Assembly (NCBI RefSeq): GCF_002929535.1
Contig: NZ_PJJO01000060.1
Coordinates: forward strand, 248,001 to 312,000
DNA from: Cryobacterium sp. Y11
GTDB taxonomy: Bacteria > Actinomycetota > Actinomycetes > Actinomycetales > Microbacteriaceae
Reading direction: 5' to 3'
DNA: 64,000 nucleotides
Shown here: in pieces, positions 53,691 through 62,821 of the stretch
How positions within the stretch are numbered: position 1 is the stretch's first letter
Layout of the letters: each line of letters opens with the position of its first letter
Program-made: the position numbers and the translations under genes
Notes under the pieces: generated by a model
Seen by the model: only the letters and a program-made list of their open reading frames with translations
Database searches by the model: none
Told to the model about the DNA's origin: nothing

Positions 53691-54352
53691 TCCCCCTCCG
53701 CAGCGGCGAAACGCCCCGAAAACGCGCCCTGATTGACGTGCAACACGAAGTCAACGGTGTACACCCCGGCTTCCGTTCGGGTGATCGCGACCGGCTGGGA
53801 ATCCGCATAGCCCGGCAGTGTCGACATGCGCTCCAGCCACGCCGGCACGCTCGTGGCATCGGGGCTCGTGAACAGTATCCTGATCGTGGCCACCCGGGGG
53901 TTCAGCAGAGGAGACGTCGCCTGCTCGTACGGAACGAGGGGCGATGCTGAGTCGAGCGAGAGCGTGTCAACGGTCACTGTGCTCGGCACGAGTGCTAAAA
54001 CCTGGGCCAGGTAGGCCTTCCAATCAATTTCAGTGGATGCGCCAAATTGCCGCGCAACCAGAGTGGTGTCCAGAGCGGCCTGCACCTTTTTGACCTCGGA
54101 ATACTGGGATTGGCTAGTGAGCAGTTCCGTGGTGCGTTCCTGCGCAGCAGCCAGTTCGGCTTGGCTCTGCATGGCGTACCAGGTGGACGTACCGACCCCC
54201 GCCCCGACGAGTACCAGCACTGCCACCAGCATGCCGCCGAGGCGTCGCCGGGTGGCCTTCACCTTCTTGAGCGTACGAACTTCGGGCGGAAGGAGGTCCA
54301 TGCGAGGTTCCGCCCCGAGAACGAGTTCATCCGTCGACTTCTTGCCGGTCAT
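53687..54352 (-). CDS. pilN: Type IV pilus assembly protein PilN, locus 2
   Basis: The frame is open far upstream, but the ATG at 54352 (MTGKKSTDELVLGAEPRMDL) overlaps the pilM stop as ATGA, giving 221 aa. The N-terminal MDLLPPEVRTLKK is the PilM-binding motif. A membrane helix (about residues 38-60), a coiled-coil and a C-terminal ferredoxin-like domain follow (GVYTVDFVLHVNQGAFSGRF). It is paired with PilM and PilO of the same locus. Confidence 0.82.
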   Translation of the reverse strand: MTGKKSTDELVLGAEPRMDLLPPEVRTLKKVKATRRRLGGMLVAVLVLVGAGVGTSTWYAMQSQAELAAAQERTTELLTSQSQYSEVKKVQAALDTTLVARQFGASTEIDWKAYLAQVLALVPSTVTVDTLSLDSASPLVPYEQATSPLLNPRVATIRILFTSPDATSVPAWLERMSTLPGYADSQPVAITRTEAGVYTVDFVLHVNQGAFSGRFAAAEGE

Positions 54353-55395
54353 GCTGTGCTCCCCAGTGCGAGGCCGAGTGCCACGGTGTAAGCACCGTTC
54401 GTGAGCTGCAGGGCCGCTGCATCTATGCCTCTGGCGACGGAAACCGACGCGAAGGGATCCGCCACAAGGATCGGCAGTCGAGTCAGAGCACCGAGCGCCT
54501 CCGCGAATCCATCCAGCTGAGAGCCACCTCCCGAGAGCACGATTCCGGTCACCGGGATGTGCGGCCTCGTGTTCGAAAAATAGCTGACGGTATTGCGGAG
54601 ACTGCCCAGCAGTTCGCTCGTGGCTTCGCTGATGATGGTCGCCTCGACGGCGTGGTTCGTCGTGGATAACGCTGCAAGTCCGTGCTCGCGTTTCACCGAC
54701 TCCGCCGTAGGCGTATCGACGGACAAGCCCAGCACCAGTGCCTGGGTGAGGTCTCCCCCGCCCGCGGGGATGAGTCGCACAAACTGCGGAACTCCGGCGA
54801 GCGTGATCACAATGCTCGTGGTTGCTTGGCCGACATCGATGAGGGCAACCGCACCGTCGAATGTTGTGCCTCGACACACGGCTCGGCTGACCGCGAATGG
54901 AATGAGGTCGACCTCGACTGCGGTCAGGCCAGCAAGTTGCACGGCGGCGATATTGCCCTGCACCGCTTCCTTCACCGCAACGATCAATAGGCCGTTGATC
55001 TCGGATCCATTCTCACCCTCAACCTCGTTGATCGGGTAGAAATCGAGCAGGGCCTCTGCCGCGGGTACGGGCAGCATGTCTGCTACGAGAAAGGGCAGGG
55101 TTTCGCGGATGCGTTTCATGTTCATTTTGGGTACAGCGAGGTCCCGCGCGAGTGCGCGATGGTTACCGATTCCGAGCACCACCTTCTTGCTCGTGAAACC
55201 GCCAGCCGACCACAGGGTCTTCAGCGCGGCCGCTACGGTATTTGGCTCGGCCACCTCCCCGCGATTCACCGCTCCCGCTGGCAGCGCAATCTGGTGATAA
55301 CGCATGAGCTCGGGACGGGGGGAGCCGGCGTCGCGCAGCTCCACCCCGCGCAGGCTGGACGTGCCGATGTCGATCCCGACGACGCGGTTAGTCAT
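54349..55395 (-). CDS. pilM: Type IV pilus assembly protein PilM, actin-like ATPase, locus 2
   Basis: A 348-residue actin-fold protein with RVVGIDIGTSSLRGVELRD at the N-terminus, ALIDVGQATTSIVITLAG as phosphate-2 and IVLSGGGSQLDGFAEALG as the adenosine motif. It is similar in length and motifs to the locus-1 PilM but clearly diverged. Thirty-four bases separate it from the pilX-like gene. Here no pilD intervenes, unlike locus 1. Confidence 0.92.
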   Translation of the reverse strand: MTNRVVGIDIGTSSLRGVELRDAGSPRPELMRYHQIALPAGAVNRGEVAEPNTVAAALKTLWSAGGFTSKKVVLGIGNHRALARDLAVPKMNMKRIRETLPFLVADMLPVPAAEALLDFYPINEVEGENGSEINGLLIVAVKEAVQGNIAAVQLAGLTAVEVDLIPFAVSRAVCRGTTFDGAVALIDVGQATTSIVITLAGVPQFVRLIPAGGGDLTQALVLGLSVDTPTAESVKREHGLAALSTTNHAVEATIISEATSELLGSLRNTVSYFSNTRPHIPVTGIVLSGGGSQLDGFAEALGALTRLPILVADPFASVSVARGIDAAALQLTNGAYTVALGLALGSTA

Positions 55396-55429
55396 AGCTG
55401 CGCTCCTGTGTATTCAACTGCCGTGTTCA

Positions 55430-56833
55430 TTAGTCGGTCACTTCCCGGTTCGACACGACCGATCCCGGTTGCGGACTCGTGATCCTGGGTGTCACGCTGC
55501 CGGTGTCGAGGTCCACACCCGGCAGGCCGATCGGCACGAAGGTGAAGATGGGGTTGTTCTTGGCCGAGCTGTAGTTTCCCGCGATCATCTGCCCGCGCCA
55601 AGTGAAGCCGTTGACCCCCGCGAAGGCGCACGGCGTGTAGACCAGCGCCTCGATCGGGCTGTTGATCGTGAAACCGTTCTTCACGGAGAAGTCGCCCTGG
55701 GTCGGTGCCGAACAGGTGGGTTGGGCGTCGGACAGCTGGTCGGGTGTGATGAACCAGAGCTTGTGCACGGCACCCGTCGACGACGAGAACTGCAGCGAGT
55801 TGACCCCGGAGAAATTGAACGTGTTCGCGAAAATCACCACATCACTCGTGAGCTTGACGGTGGTGTTGTTGGCCGCCGTCGGTCCCAGCGCACAGTCGAG
55901 CGCGTTGATGATGACCGGCTTGCCCGCACTGGTTCCGCCGAGGGTGCCGTTGGGCAGCGCACAGGCGCCCAGGGTTCTTACCTCGTAGGGTGCGCCGGTG
56001 GGATCCTGCCAGGCGGTGGGGGTGTACGCCACCTCTGTCCACGGCGGCACGGCGGGAATGATCGCCGAGTGAGTGTACGTGCCACCAACGCGAGTGCCGG
56101 GCGGGTTTGGGCTTACCGAACCGGCCGTCAGGTTGTCGCGGATCTTTCCCGAGCCGAGAGTCGCCGTGCCCGACACCCAGGCACTCCCGTTAACCGTGCA
56201 GGTTCCCGTGAACGTCAGGTTGCCCGTCACGAGAACACTCCCATTAATTACGGCGTTGTTCTTCGCGCAATCGAAATTGCCGTTTTTCACCATGAGACCG
56301 GCCCCCGGTGATTCCGTCAAATCGAAGCTCGAGTTGGACTCCACGGTGCCACCGCGATACAGGTAGAGCGCAATGCCACTCGGTTCGACTCCGGGCACGA
56401 GGTACTTGAGGATCGCTTCCACCTTCGTCGCGTTGCCTGCCGTGGCACCGTTGACGCCCGGAGTCTCGGCCGTTCCGAGCGAAGTAATCCGCACCTCGGT
56501 TGCCGTCACGGGCGGACACCCGGCATTCCAGGTGCTGCCCGCGAAGTATTCGACTTTCGCGCTGTACTTTGGAGCCACTGCAGACGCGTAGGTGCCCGGA
56601 ACGGCTTGTGCTGCGCAGTTGCCGGCGACGTAAAGACCCTGTCGCGCCGCCGCAACGCCGGCATCCGCTGCAGCACCAGATTGGACCCCGGATCGAGTAG
56701 ACGAACTGACTCCAAAGGCGCCCACAACGGCGGCTGTGATGAGCGAGGCGAAGAGCAAACCAACCGCCATTACACCGAGCACGGAGGCCAATGCTGCCCC
56801 GCGCTCCGTGCTGACGCCGCGATTTAAAAACAT
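55430..56833 (-). CDS. PilX-like large minor pilin with beta-helix-like repeats, locus 2
   Basis: A 467-residue protein with the PilX-type start ERGAALASVLGVMAVGLLFA. Short repeats at about residues 185-255 (LMVKNGNFDCAKNNAVINGS, VLVTGNLTFTGTCTVNGSAW) are like those of the locus-1 paralogue, and several cysteines follow. Compared with locus 1 the repeat block is shorter, the membrane part is similar and the C-terminal domain differs. It is likely an accessory or tip pilin. Its start overlaps the pilW-like gene by 10 bases. Confidence 0.78.
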   Translation of the reverse strand: MFLNRGVSTERGAALASVLGVMAVGLLFASLITAAVVGAFGVSSSTRSGVQSGAAADAGVAAARQGLYVAGNCAAQAVPGTYASAVAPKYSAKVEYFAGSTWNAGCPPVTATEVRITSLGTAETPGVNGATAGNATKVEAILKYLVPGVEPSGIALYLYRGGTVESNSSFDLTESPGAGLMVKNGNFDCAKNNAVINGSVLVTGNLTFTGTCTVNGSAWVSGTATLGSGKIRDNLTAGSVSPNPPGTRVGGTYTHSAIIPAVPPWTEVAYTPTAWQDPTGAPYEVRTLGACALPNGTLGGTSAGKPVIINALDCALGPTAANNTTVKLTSDVVIFANTFNFSGVNSLQFSSSTGAVHKLWFITPDQLSDAQPTCSAPTQGDFSVKNGFTINSPIEALVYTPCAFAGVNGFTWRGQMIAGNYSSAKNNPIFTFVPIGLPGVDLDTGSVTPRITSPQPGSVVSNREVTD

Positions 56834-57393
56834 GTCAGGCTCCCCGATGCTCCGGCCCTACTGGTTGCGGAGCTGGAGATCACCACGGGCGGGTGGTCAC
56901 CGGCGAGGCTCGTGAAATTCACGGTGAGCTGCTGTCCGCTGGCAGAAAAAATGTTTGTCCCCGACACCGGAGCAATCCCCTCCTGCACGAGCGTCCAACC
57001 CTGGAGTTCACTCACAGTGGGGGCGAGAATGGCAACATTTGATTGAGTGAAGTGGATGCTGCCCGTTCCGGCCGCCGAGTAGTACCAGGCAACGCACTGC
57101 CACGACAGGGTCGAATCTCGGTTCACGGTGCGGGCGACGAGGAATTGATCGGTGCCCGCCGGGGTACTCAGCGTGAAATCAGTGGAATTGCGCACGTTTG
57201 TCTCGATTGAATCCGCCACCACCTGGGCCGATGTGGTCGCCTCCGTCACTGATTGCACGCGCTCGGTTGCTGTTAGGCCGCTGATGAATAGTCCAGCGAC
57301 AACAGCGACGACGACCATCAGCAGACTGCTGTAAACGATCAGTTCGATGAGCGTGTAGCCCCGCTCCGAATCGCCGTCCTGGCTGAGGGACAT
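56824..57393 (-). CDS. PilW/PulJ-like minor pilin, locus 2
   Basis: A 189-residue prepilin with motif G|YTLIELIVYSSLLMVVVAVV (Glu5 present, Tyr instead of Phe at position 1). Two cysteines occur, in SWQCVAWYY and in SLTCF at the very end, matching the Cys placement of the locus-1 paralogue. It overlaps the pilX-like gene and follows the pilV-like gene after a single base. Confidence 0.83.
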   Translation of the reverse strand: MSLSQDGDSERGYTLIELIVYSSLLMVVVAVVAGLFISGLTATERVQSVTEATTSAQVVADSIETNVRNSTDFTLSTPAGTDQFLVARTVNRDSTLSWQCVAWYYSAAGTGSIHFTQSNVAILAPTVSELQGWTLVQEGIAPVSGTNIFSASGQQLTVNFTSLAGDHPPVVISSSATSRAGASGSLTCF

Positions 57394-57394
57394 G

Positions 57395-57811
57395 TTATTT
57401 CACCGCCACAAATATTAGGGTCTTGGCTGACGACAGCATGGCCCCGGTATCGGCGCGCACGACCGTGACAGCGATTGGAACCGTTATCGGGTAAGACGAC
57501 GCGGGCGTCGGACAGGCACCATCGACCGTTCTAGCCACCCGAAGAGTCACCCCACGCGGATCGGCCACGGAGAATGTGGCCGCGGTGAGGCCGGTGCAGG
57601 TGGTTTGGGCGCGTGCGTTCTCCATCTCCTTGTTCACAAGTTGCGTCGCCGTCGCGAGCATCCCGTTGGCCGCTGACTGAGTGACTCCCTGCACGAGGAA
57701 GGGCAACAGTGCCACGGCCAGCAAGCCGAGCAGAAACATGGAGACGGCAATCTCGATGAGGCCGAAACCCGCTTCCGTTGCCCGGGGAATCTCTCGCCGG
57801 CGGTCGTTCAT
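57395..57811 (-). CDS. PilV/PulI-like minor pilin, locus 2
   Basis: A 138-residue prepilin with motif G|FGLIEIAVSMFLLGLLAVAL and a leader ending TEAG. It has a Cys pair (TTCTGL and DGACPT). The ATG has AAGGAGG upstream. It starts a transcript separated from pilA by a strong terminator, so the minor pilins of this locus are probably made at lower levels than the major pilin or from a separate promoter. Confidence 0.82.
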   Translation of the reverse strand: MNDRRREIPRATEAGFGLIEIAVSMFLLGLLAVALLPFLVQGVTQSAANGMLATATQLVNKEMENARAQTTCTGLTAATFSVADPRGVTLRVARTVDGACPTPASSYPITVPIAVTVVRADTGAMLSSAKTLIFVAVK

Positions 57812-57852
57812 GGGCCCCTCCTTTGGAACGGCGTGTCAGAGATCGGAGAATG

Positions 57853-57890
57853 AAACGGTGGGGCGTCGCGTTCGCGACGCCCCACCGTTT
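57853..57890. terminator. Strong bidirectional hairpin after pilA, locus 2
   Basis: A perfect 17-bp stem (57853-57869 with 57874-57890) closes a 4-base loop, with AAA/TTT at its base. It lies 44 bases past the pilA stop and 42 before the pilV-like start. It should end most pilA transcripts and limit read-through to the minor pilins. Locus 1 has no comparable hairpin at this place. Confidence 0.85.
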
Positions 57891-57933
57891 TCGACGTCGG
57901 CCGGGCGAGAGCTCGGCTACGCTCCGGTGGATC

Positions 57934-58341
57934 CTAGGGGGCGCAGGGACCCGTCGCTACGCCACCGGCATTGGTGATGCTGAAGGTGTTGCTGGCCGCG
58001 CTGACCGCCTGGATGCAAAAGTTCGTCGTACCTCTCACAATGGTGACAGTGTCACCGGCGGTCGGCACGAAGCCGTAGGGGCTCAAGGCACCGATCGTTG
58101 TCGTTCCGCCCGGAATATCGATCAGCAAGCTCACATAGGCGACCTTGGCGTTGCCCAGATCAGATTTGGCGGCGGAATCCTTGGCCTGGTTCTGCTGGCT
58201 CAAAAAGATCGGAATGGCGATTGCGGCCAGGATTCCGATGATGATGACGACCACGAGGAGCTCGATGAGGGTGAACCCGTTGTCGTCTTTATTCAGGGCT
58301 GCTCGCTTGCGGGCGAGTGGTCCGGTAACGCTGTGGATCAT
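57934..58341 (-). CDS. pilA: Major type IV pilin, locus 2
   Basis: A 135-residue prepilin with a 22-residue basic leader ending NG and the helix FTLIELLVVVIIIGILAAIA (Glu5 present). The mature protein is about 113 residues, shorter than the locus-1 pilin. Two cysteines, in TNFCIQAV and in the last residues GPCAP, can form the disulfide-bonded D-loop typical of many type IVa pilins. The ATG has AGAAGGA upstream. It has its own 121-bp promoter gap and a strong terminator, so it is a monocistronic high-expression unit. Confidence 0.93.
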   Translation of the reverse strand: MIHSVTGPLARKRAALNKDDNGFTLIELLVVVIIIGILAAIAIPIFLSQQNQAKDSAAKSDLGNAKVAYVSLLIDIPGGTTTIGALSPYGFVPTAGDTVTIVRGTTNFCIQAVSAASNTFSITNAGGVATGPCAP

Positions 58342-58462
58342 GAGGGGGTCCTTCTCTGGATGCGGGCAATGACGGCCTTCGCAGGCTTGATTTGAGCTTA
58401 CGTTCTTAGCACAGAGAAAGGAACGGAATCCATATCCTCAACCCCCACTTCAGGGGATATTC

Positions 58463-59692
58463 CTATTTGATGTATTCGAAGATCGAAAACATGGGCATGT
58501 ATAGGGCCACGATCATGCCGCCGATAACAATTCCGATGAACGCGATCATCAGCGGCTCAATCAGGGCCGTCAGCTGTTCGGCGGTTGACTGCACTTCCTG
58601 GTCGTAGAAGTCCGCAATCTTGCCGAGCATGGTCTGTAAGGCTCCGGCGTCTTCGCCGACCGCGATCATCTGCACGACCATCGGGGGAAACACCGGTTCT
58701 AGAGACAGCGGCCCCGCGATTGACATGCCGTGCCGAACGGACTCCTGCACCTTGCGCAGCGCCGATTCCACCACCCAGTTGCCGGAGGTCTCCCCCACGA
58801 TGCTCAAGGACTGCAAGATCGGCACGCCGGCGCCGATCATGGTCGAGAAGTTGCGGCTGAAGCGTGCGATCGCGAGCTTGGTCATCAGCGGCCCGAAAAC
58901 GGGTAACTTGAGCTTGATCGGATCGAGGGCTTTCCGCACGACCTCGGTGTTCTTGTTCTTGCGCCACCACACCGAAAAAACGATTCCCCCCAGGACGAGA
59001 AGCGGCAGCAGCCACACCATGACCTGGGAGAGCACGACGAGAATCTGGGTCGGTAAGGGAAGCTGGCCACCAAACCCGGCGAACATCTTCTCAAACACCG
59101 GAACGATGAAGGTGAGCATGCCGATAACGGCCACGACCGCCATAATGAGCACGATCGTGGGGTAGGCCATCGCCGACTTGATGGTGTCGCGCAGTTTGCC
59201 CTCCGACTCGAAGTTTTCTGCTACCGAGTTGAGGGAGTTCTCCAAAAATCCACCGGTCTCTCCCGCCCTGATCAGGTTGATCATGATGGGCGGGAACACG
59301 TTGGCGTGTTTGACCATGGCCCCCGATAGGGAGACGCCGGTTTCTACATCATTACGAACGCTCGTGAGAATCTTCGCGAGCTCTTTGTTCTCGGTCTGCA
59401 TCGACAAGATGTTCAGCGTGCGCAGCAAAGAGAGCCCGGCGGAGGTCATGGTGGCCAGCTGTCGGCTCATCACGGCAAGGTCCTTCAGCCCCGGGTGCTT
59501 AGCGAACCCGGGAATGCTAATCTCTCGACTCAGTCCGGTGCCGAGCGTTACCTCGTCGACGGAGATCGGGGCGAGTCCCATGGTGCGCAGGCGAGTCATG
59601 GCCACGCTCTCCGAGGCGGCATCGAGACGCCCCTTCACCACTTTTCCGGCAGCGTTGCGTCCCTTGTAGGCGTAAACGATGGTGGCGGGCAT
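58463..59692 (-). CDS. pilC: Type IV pilus platform protein PilC, locus 2
   Basis: A 409-residue platform protein, exactly the same length as the locus-1 PilC. It has two GspF domains (HANVFPPIMINLIRAGETGG and GAGVPILQSLSIVGETSGNW), membrane helices such as TIVLIMAVVAVIGMLTFIVP, and the C-terminal LIEPLMIAFIGIVIGGMIVA. It is strongly conserved with its paralogue, unlike the pilins. The ATG lies 4 bases past the pilT stop. Confidence 0.96.
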   Translation of the reverse strand: MPATIVYAYKGRNAAGKVVKGRLDAASESVAMTRLRTMGLAPISVDEVTLGTGLSREISIPGFAKHPGLKDLAVMSRQLATMTSAGLSLLRTLNILSMQTENKELAKILTSVRNDVETGVSLSGAMVKHANVFPPIMINLIRAGETGGFLENSLNSVAENFESEGKLRDTIKSAMAYPTIVLIMAVVAVIGMLTFIVPVFEKMFAGFGGQLPLPTQILVVLSQVMVWLLPLLVLGGIVFSVWWRKNKNTEVVRKALDPIKLKLPVFGPLMTKLAIARFSRNFSTMIGAGVPILQSLSIVGETSGNWVVESALRKVQESVRHGMSIAGPLSLEPVFPPMVVQMIAVGEDAGALQTMLGKIADFYDQEVQSTAEQLTALIEPLMIAFIGIVIGGMIVALYMPMFSIFEYIK

Positions 59693-59696
59693 GGTC

Positions 59697-61034
59697 CTAC
59701 TGCTTTCTGGGTGAGAACGAGTCGCCGAAATCGATACCTCCGGCTGACATGGTCGTATCTCGAGAACGCATGCCGCCGCCCGAGTGAGCGATCAGCTGCG
59801 CGAGACCCTCGATGTCTTGGGCTTTTTCTTCGGCGGACTGGCGGGTGATGCTCCCGGCATGGACCAGGTCGGCCAGGTGCTGGTCCATCGTGTGCATGCC
59901 GAGCGCACGTCCCGCCTGCATGGCCGAGGAAATTTGGTAGGTCTTGCCCTCCCGAATGAGGTTGGCGATGGCTGAGGTCGCCACGAGCACCTCCGTGGCC
60001 ACCACGCGGCCACCACCGACTTTTTTCACGAGGGTCTGGCACACGACGCCCTGCAGGGTGGCGGCGAGCTGGGCCCGCACCTGTCCCTGCTGATAGGGCG
60101 GGAAGACGTCGATCACCCGGTCGATGGTCTGCGCGGCATCTTGAGTGTGCAACGTTGCAAACACCAGGTGCCCCGTCTCCGCTGCTGTCAGGGCGACCGA
60201 CACGGTTTCGAGGTCGCGCAGTTCTCCGATCAAAATCACGTCGGGGTCCTGCCTCAGCACATGCTTCAGTGCCGCGGCGAAGCTGTGCGTGTCATGACCG
60301 ACTTCGCGCTGGTTCACCAAGGATTTTTGGTGCCGGTGCAGAAACTCGATCGGGTCTTCGACCGTCACGATGTGGTCGGCACGCGTGCGATTGACGAGGT
60401 CGATAAGGGCCGCGAGCGTCGTGGACTTGCCAGAACCGGTCGGTCCGGTCACGAGCACGAGTCCGCGCGGCAGCTGAGCGAACTTCGCGACGGACTCTGG
60501 CACCCCGAGCTCGGCCAACTGCTTGATCTCCCGCGGAATCAGGCGAAAGGCTCCGCCCACCGAATTGCGCTGCTGGTAGTAGTTCACCCGAAATCTCGCG
60601 CCGCTCGCGGTATAGGCGAAGTCGAGTTCAAGCTCCCGTTCGAACTCGTCGCGCTGCGGGGTCGTCAGCAGACTGAAGAGCGCGGAAGTGACCTTGTCCC
60701 GTAACCACTTCGTGGAGCCTTCGACCGGGCGCAACCCGCCGTCGACGCGAATGCTCGGCTGCGCCCCCACCGTGATGTGAAGGTCGGATGCGCCCAAATC
60801 GAGAACGACCTGCAGTGCGTTCAGGAGATCCGGATCGGGTTGCTGCAATGCTGCGTCGACGGCTGGCGCGGCGGAATCACCGTCGTCAACGAAGACCCCC
60901 TCGGTGGACACGATCGGGGCGATCAGGTAGTCCGGTTCAGCCTGGCCAGCGGAGCCAGCGACATCCGTTTGGCCCATGGCAACTGCACCAACGCCTAGAG
61001 CCGACACCGGAATTTCATAGATCGGTTTGTTCAT
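59697..61034 (-). CDS. pilT: Type IV pilus retraction ATPase PilT, locus 2
   Basis: A 445-residue PilT with all motifs: Walker A GPTGSGKSTTLAALID (about residue 196), Asp box near HIVTVEDPIEFLH, Walker B DPDVILIGELRDLETVS, His box TGHLVFATLHTQDA and retraction motif AIANLIREGKTYQI. The N-terminus carries about 70 extra residues without known motifs. The C-terminus ends SAGGIDFGDSFSPRKQ, like locus 1. The ATG follows pilB by 19 bases. It is expected to retract the locus-2 pilus, but it may also act on locus 1. Confidence 0.95.
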   Translation of the reverse strand: MNKPIYEIPVSALGVGAVAMGQTDVAGSAGQAEPDYLIAPIVSTEGVFVDDGDSAAPAVDAALQQPDPDLLNALQVVLDLGASDLHITVGAQPSIRVDGGLRPVEGSTKWLRDKVTSALFSLLTTPQRDEFERELELDFAYTASGARFRVNYYQQRNSVGGAFRLIPREIKQLAELGVPESVAKFAQLPRGLVLVTGPTGSGKSTTLAALIDLVNRTRADHIVTVEDPIEFLHRHQKSLVNQREVGHDTHSFAAALKHVLRQDPDVILIGELRDLETVSVALTAAETGHLVFATLHTQDAAQTIDRVIDVFPPYQQGQVRAQLAATLQGVVCQTLVKKVGGGRVVATEVLVATSAIANLIREGKTYQISSAMQAGRALGMHTMDQHLADLVHAGSITRQSAEEKAQDIEGLAQLIAHSGGGMRSRDTTMSAGGIDFGDSFSPRKQ

Positions 61035-61053
61035 GCTGCCTGTCCTTAACGTT

Positions 61054-62724
61054 CTAAGCCACTACTCGGAGAATCTCTTCAATCGACGTCAGACCCAGCA
61101 AAACCTTGGCCCAGCCGTCTTCTCGCAGGGTGATCATGCCCTGGTCTTTCGCCGCCCTCAATATCTCGGCGCTCGATGCGCGGCCCACCGTGAGTCGTTC
61201 GATCTCTTCAGACACCGTCATGACCTCGTGAACGGCAATGCGTCCGCGATAGCCGGTGTTCGAGCAACTCGCGCAGCCGACCGGTCGGTAGAGCAGTGGC
61301 GCCGGCAGGTCGGGGTCAACCGCGAAGTGCAACAGCACCAGCTCTTGCACCTCGCGGGTGTCTGGCAGCTTGCAGCGGTCACACAACCTGCGCGCGAGCC
61401 GCTGGGCGACAACACAATCCAGCGCTGAGCCGACCAGGAACGGTTCGATGCCCATCTCGGTGAGCCGGGTAATGGCGCTCGGCGCGTTGTTCGTGTGCAG
61501 CGTCGACAACACGAGGTGGCCGGTGAGCGCCGCCTCGATCGCGATGAGCGCGGTCTCGTGGTCGCGGATCTCACCGATCAAAACGACGTCGGGGTCAGCC
61601 CGCAAAATGGAACGCAACGCACTGGCAAAGGTGAGCCCGGCCTTGGGGTTCACCTGCACCTGGTTGATGCCCTCCATCCGGTATTCCACCGGGTCTTCGA
61701 CGGTGATCACGTTGATCTCGGGTCTGGCGACAGAATTCAAAGTGGTATAGAGCGTGGTGGACTTGCCCGAACCGGTCGGTCCGGTCACCAGGATCATGCC
61801 GTAGGGCTTGGAATATGCCGTCTTATAGGCGTTGAAGTTTCCCTCGAGCAAATTGAGGTCGCGCAGGCTCAGCTTGGTGTTGGAGTTGTCGAGAATTCGC
61901 ATGACGATCTTCTCGCCCCAGACCGTTGGCAGCGTGGCGACCCGCAAATCGATCGTGCGGCCGCCGTGGCTTACGGACATGCGCCCATCCTGCGGTTTGC
62001 GGCGCTCCGAGATATCAATATCGCTCATGATCTTGAGCCGGGAGATGACACCGTTCTGGATGCTTTTTGGTGCACGTTGCATCGCGTGCAGCACTCCGTC
62101 AATGCGGTACCGCACGCCGAGGCTGTGCTCTGCGGGTTCAATGTGGATGTCCGATGCTCGGTCCTGGATGGCCTGGCTGACGATCAGGTTGACGAAGCGA
62201 ACAATTGGGGCGTCAGAATCGCGGGAATCCGAGCCACCGATCGCGGCGGATTCCGCTGCCCCCTGCTCTTCTTCAAGAGTGGTCGTTAGATTGGTGAGTT
62301 CGTCGTCGGCCCGGTGGTGGCGCGCGATCGCCGCAAGCAGGTCCGCGCGTTCCGCGACGATCTGCTTGACCGGCATCCGTGATGCGTCACGCACATCGTC
62401 GAGGGCAAAGACGTTGCCGGGGTCGACCATCGCCAGTAGGAGCCGGCCCTCGGTAATCGCGATTGGCAGCACCTCATGGCGCCGGCACATGGCCGGAGTA
62501 ACCAGCGCAACCGCCACGCGATCGACAGGGTAGTCGAGAAGCTCAACAAATGGCAGGTTAGCCTGCTGGGCCCTCGCCTTGGCGAACTGGAGTTCGGTGA
62601 TGACGCCACGCTCGACCAACGCCCGCACCGCGCTCTCATCGGCCGGGTCACCAGCCATAAGCGTGTCGAGTACCTCGATGGGGAGCAGCCCGTGGAGGAT
62701 CAGAATTTCTGTCAAGGTTGCCAC
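61054..62724 (-). CDS. pilB: Type IV pilus extension ATPase PilB, locus 2
   Basis: The start is set at GTG 62724 (VATLTEILILHGLLPIEVLD), which has GGGGGAGG five bases upstream and aligns with the locus-1 start; the product is 556 aa. The frame is open upstream to 62997, but that part is repeat-derived. It has the N-terminal MshEN domain, Walker A GPTGSGKSTTLYTTLNSV (about 313), Walker B DPDVVLIGEIRDHETA and zinc cysteines CDRCK and CASC. It is the first gene of locus 2. Confidence 0.95.
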   Translation of the reverse strand: MATLTEILILHGLLPIEVLDTLMAGDPADESAVRALVERGVITELQFAKARAQQANLPFVELLDYPVDRVAVALVTPAMCRRHEVLPIAITEGRLLLAMVDPGNVFALDDVRDASRMPVKQIVAERADLLAAIARHHRADDELTNLTTTLEEEQGAAESAAIGGSDSRDSDAPIVRFVNLIVSQAIQDRASDIHIEPAEHSLGVRYRIDGVLHAMQRAPKSIQNGVISRLKIMSDIDISERRKPQDGRMSVSHGGRTIDLRVATLPTVWGEKIVMRILDNSNTKLSLRDLNLLEGNFNAYKTAYSKPYGMILVTGPTGSGKSTTLYTTLNSVARPEINVITVEDPVEYRMEGINQVQVNPKAGLTFASALRSILRADPDVVLIGEIRDHETALIAIEAALTGHLVLSTLHTNNAPSAITRLTEMGIEPFLVGSALDCVVAQRLARRLCDRCKLPDTREVQELVLLHFAVDPDLPAPLLYRPVGCASCSNTGYRGRIAVHEVMTVSEEIERLTVGRASSAEILRAAKDQGMITLREDGWAKVLLGLTSIEEILRVVA

Positions 62725-62821
62725 GCGAGCCTCCCCCGAACTGGGCACAATATATCTAGACCCCGAGTATACGTCCCCGCCCCAGTATTTCCCGCTTAAC
62801 CTCCCGTTCCCCCGCGTCGCA

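Noticed and set aside
58442..58456. Small CCCC/GGGG hairpin after pilC of locus 2 as a terminator
   Set aside because: A 4-bp stem without a U-tract is too weak to call.
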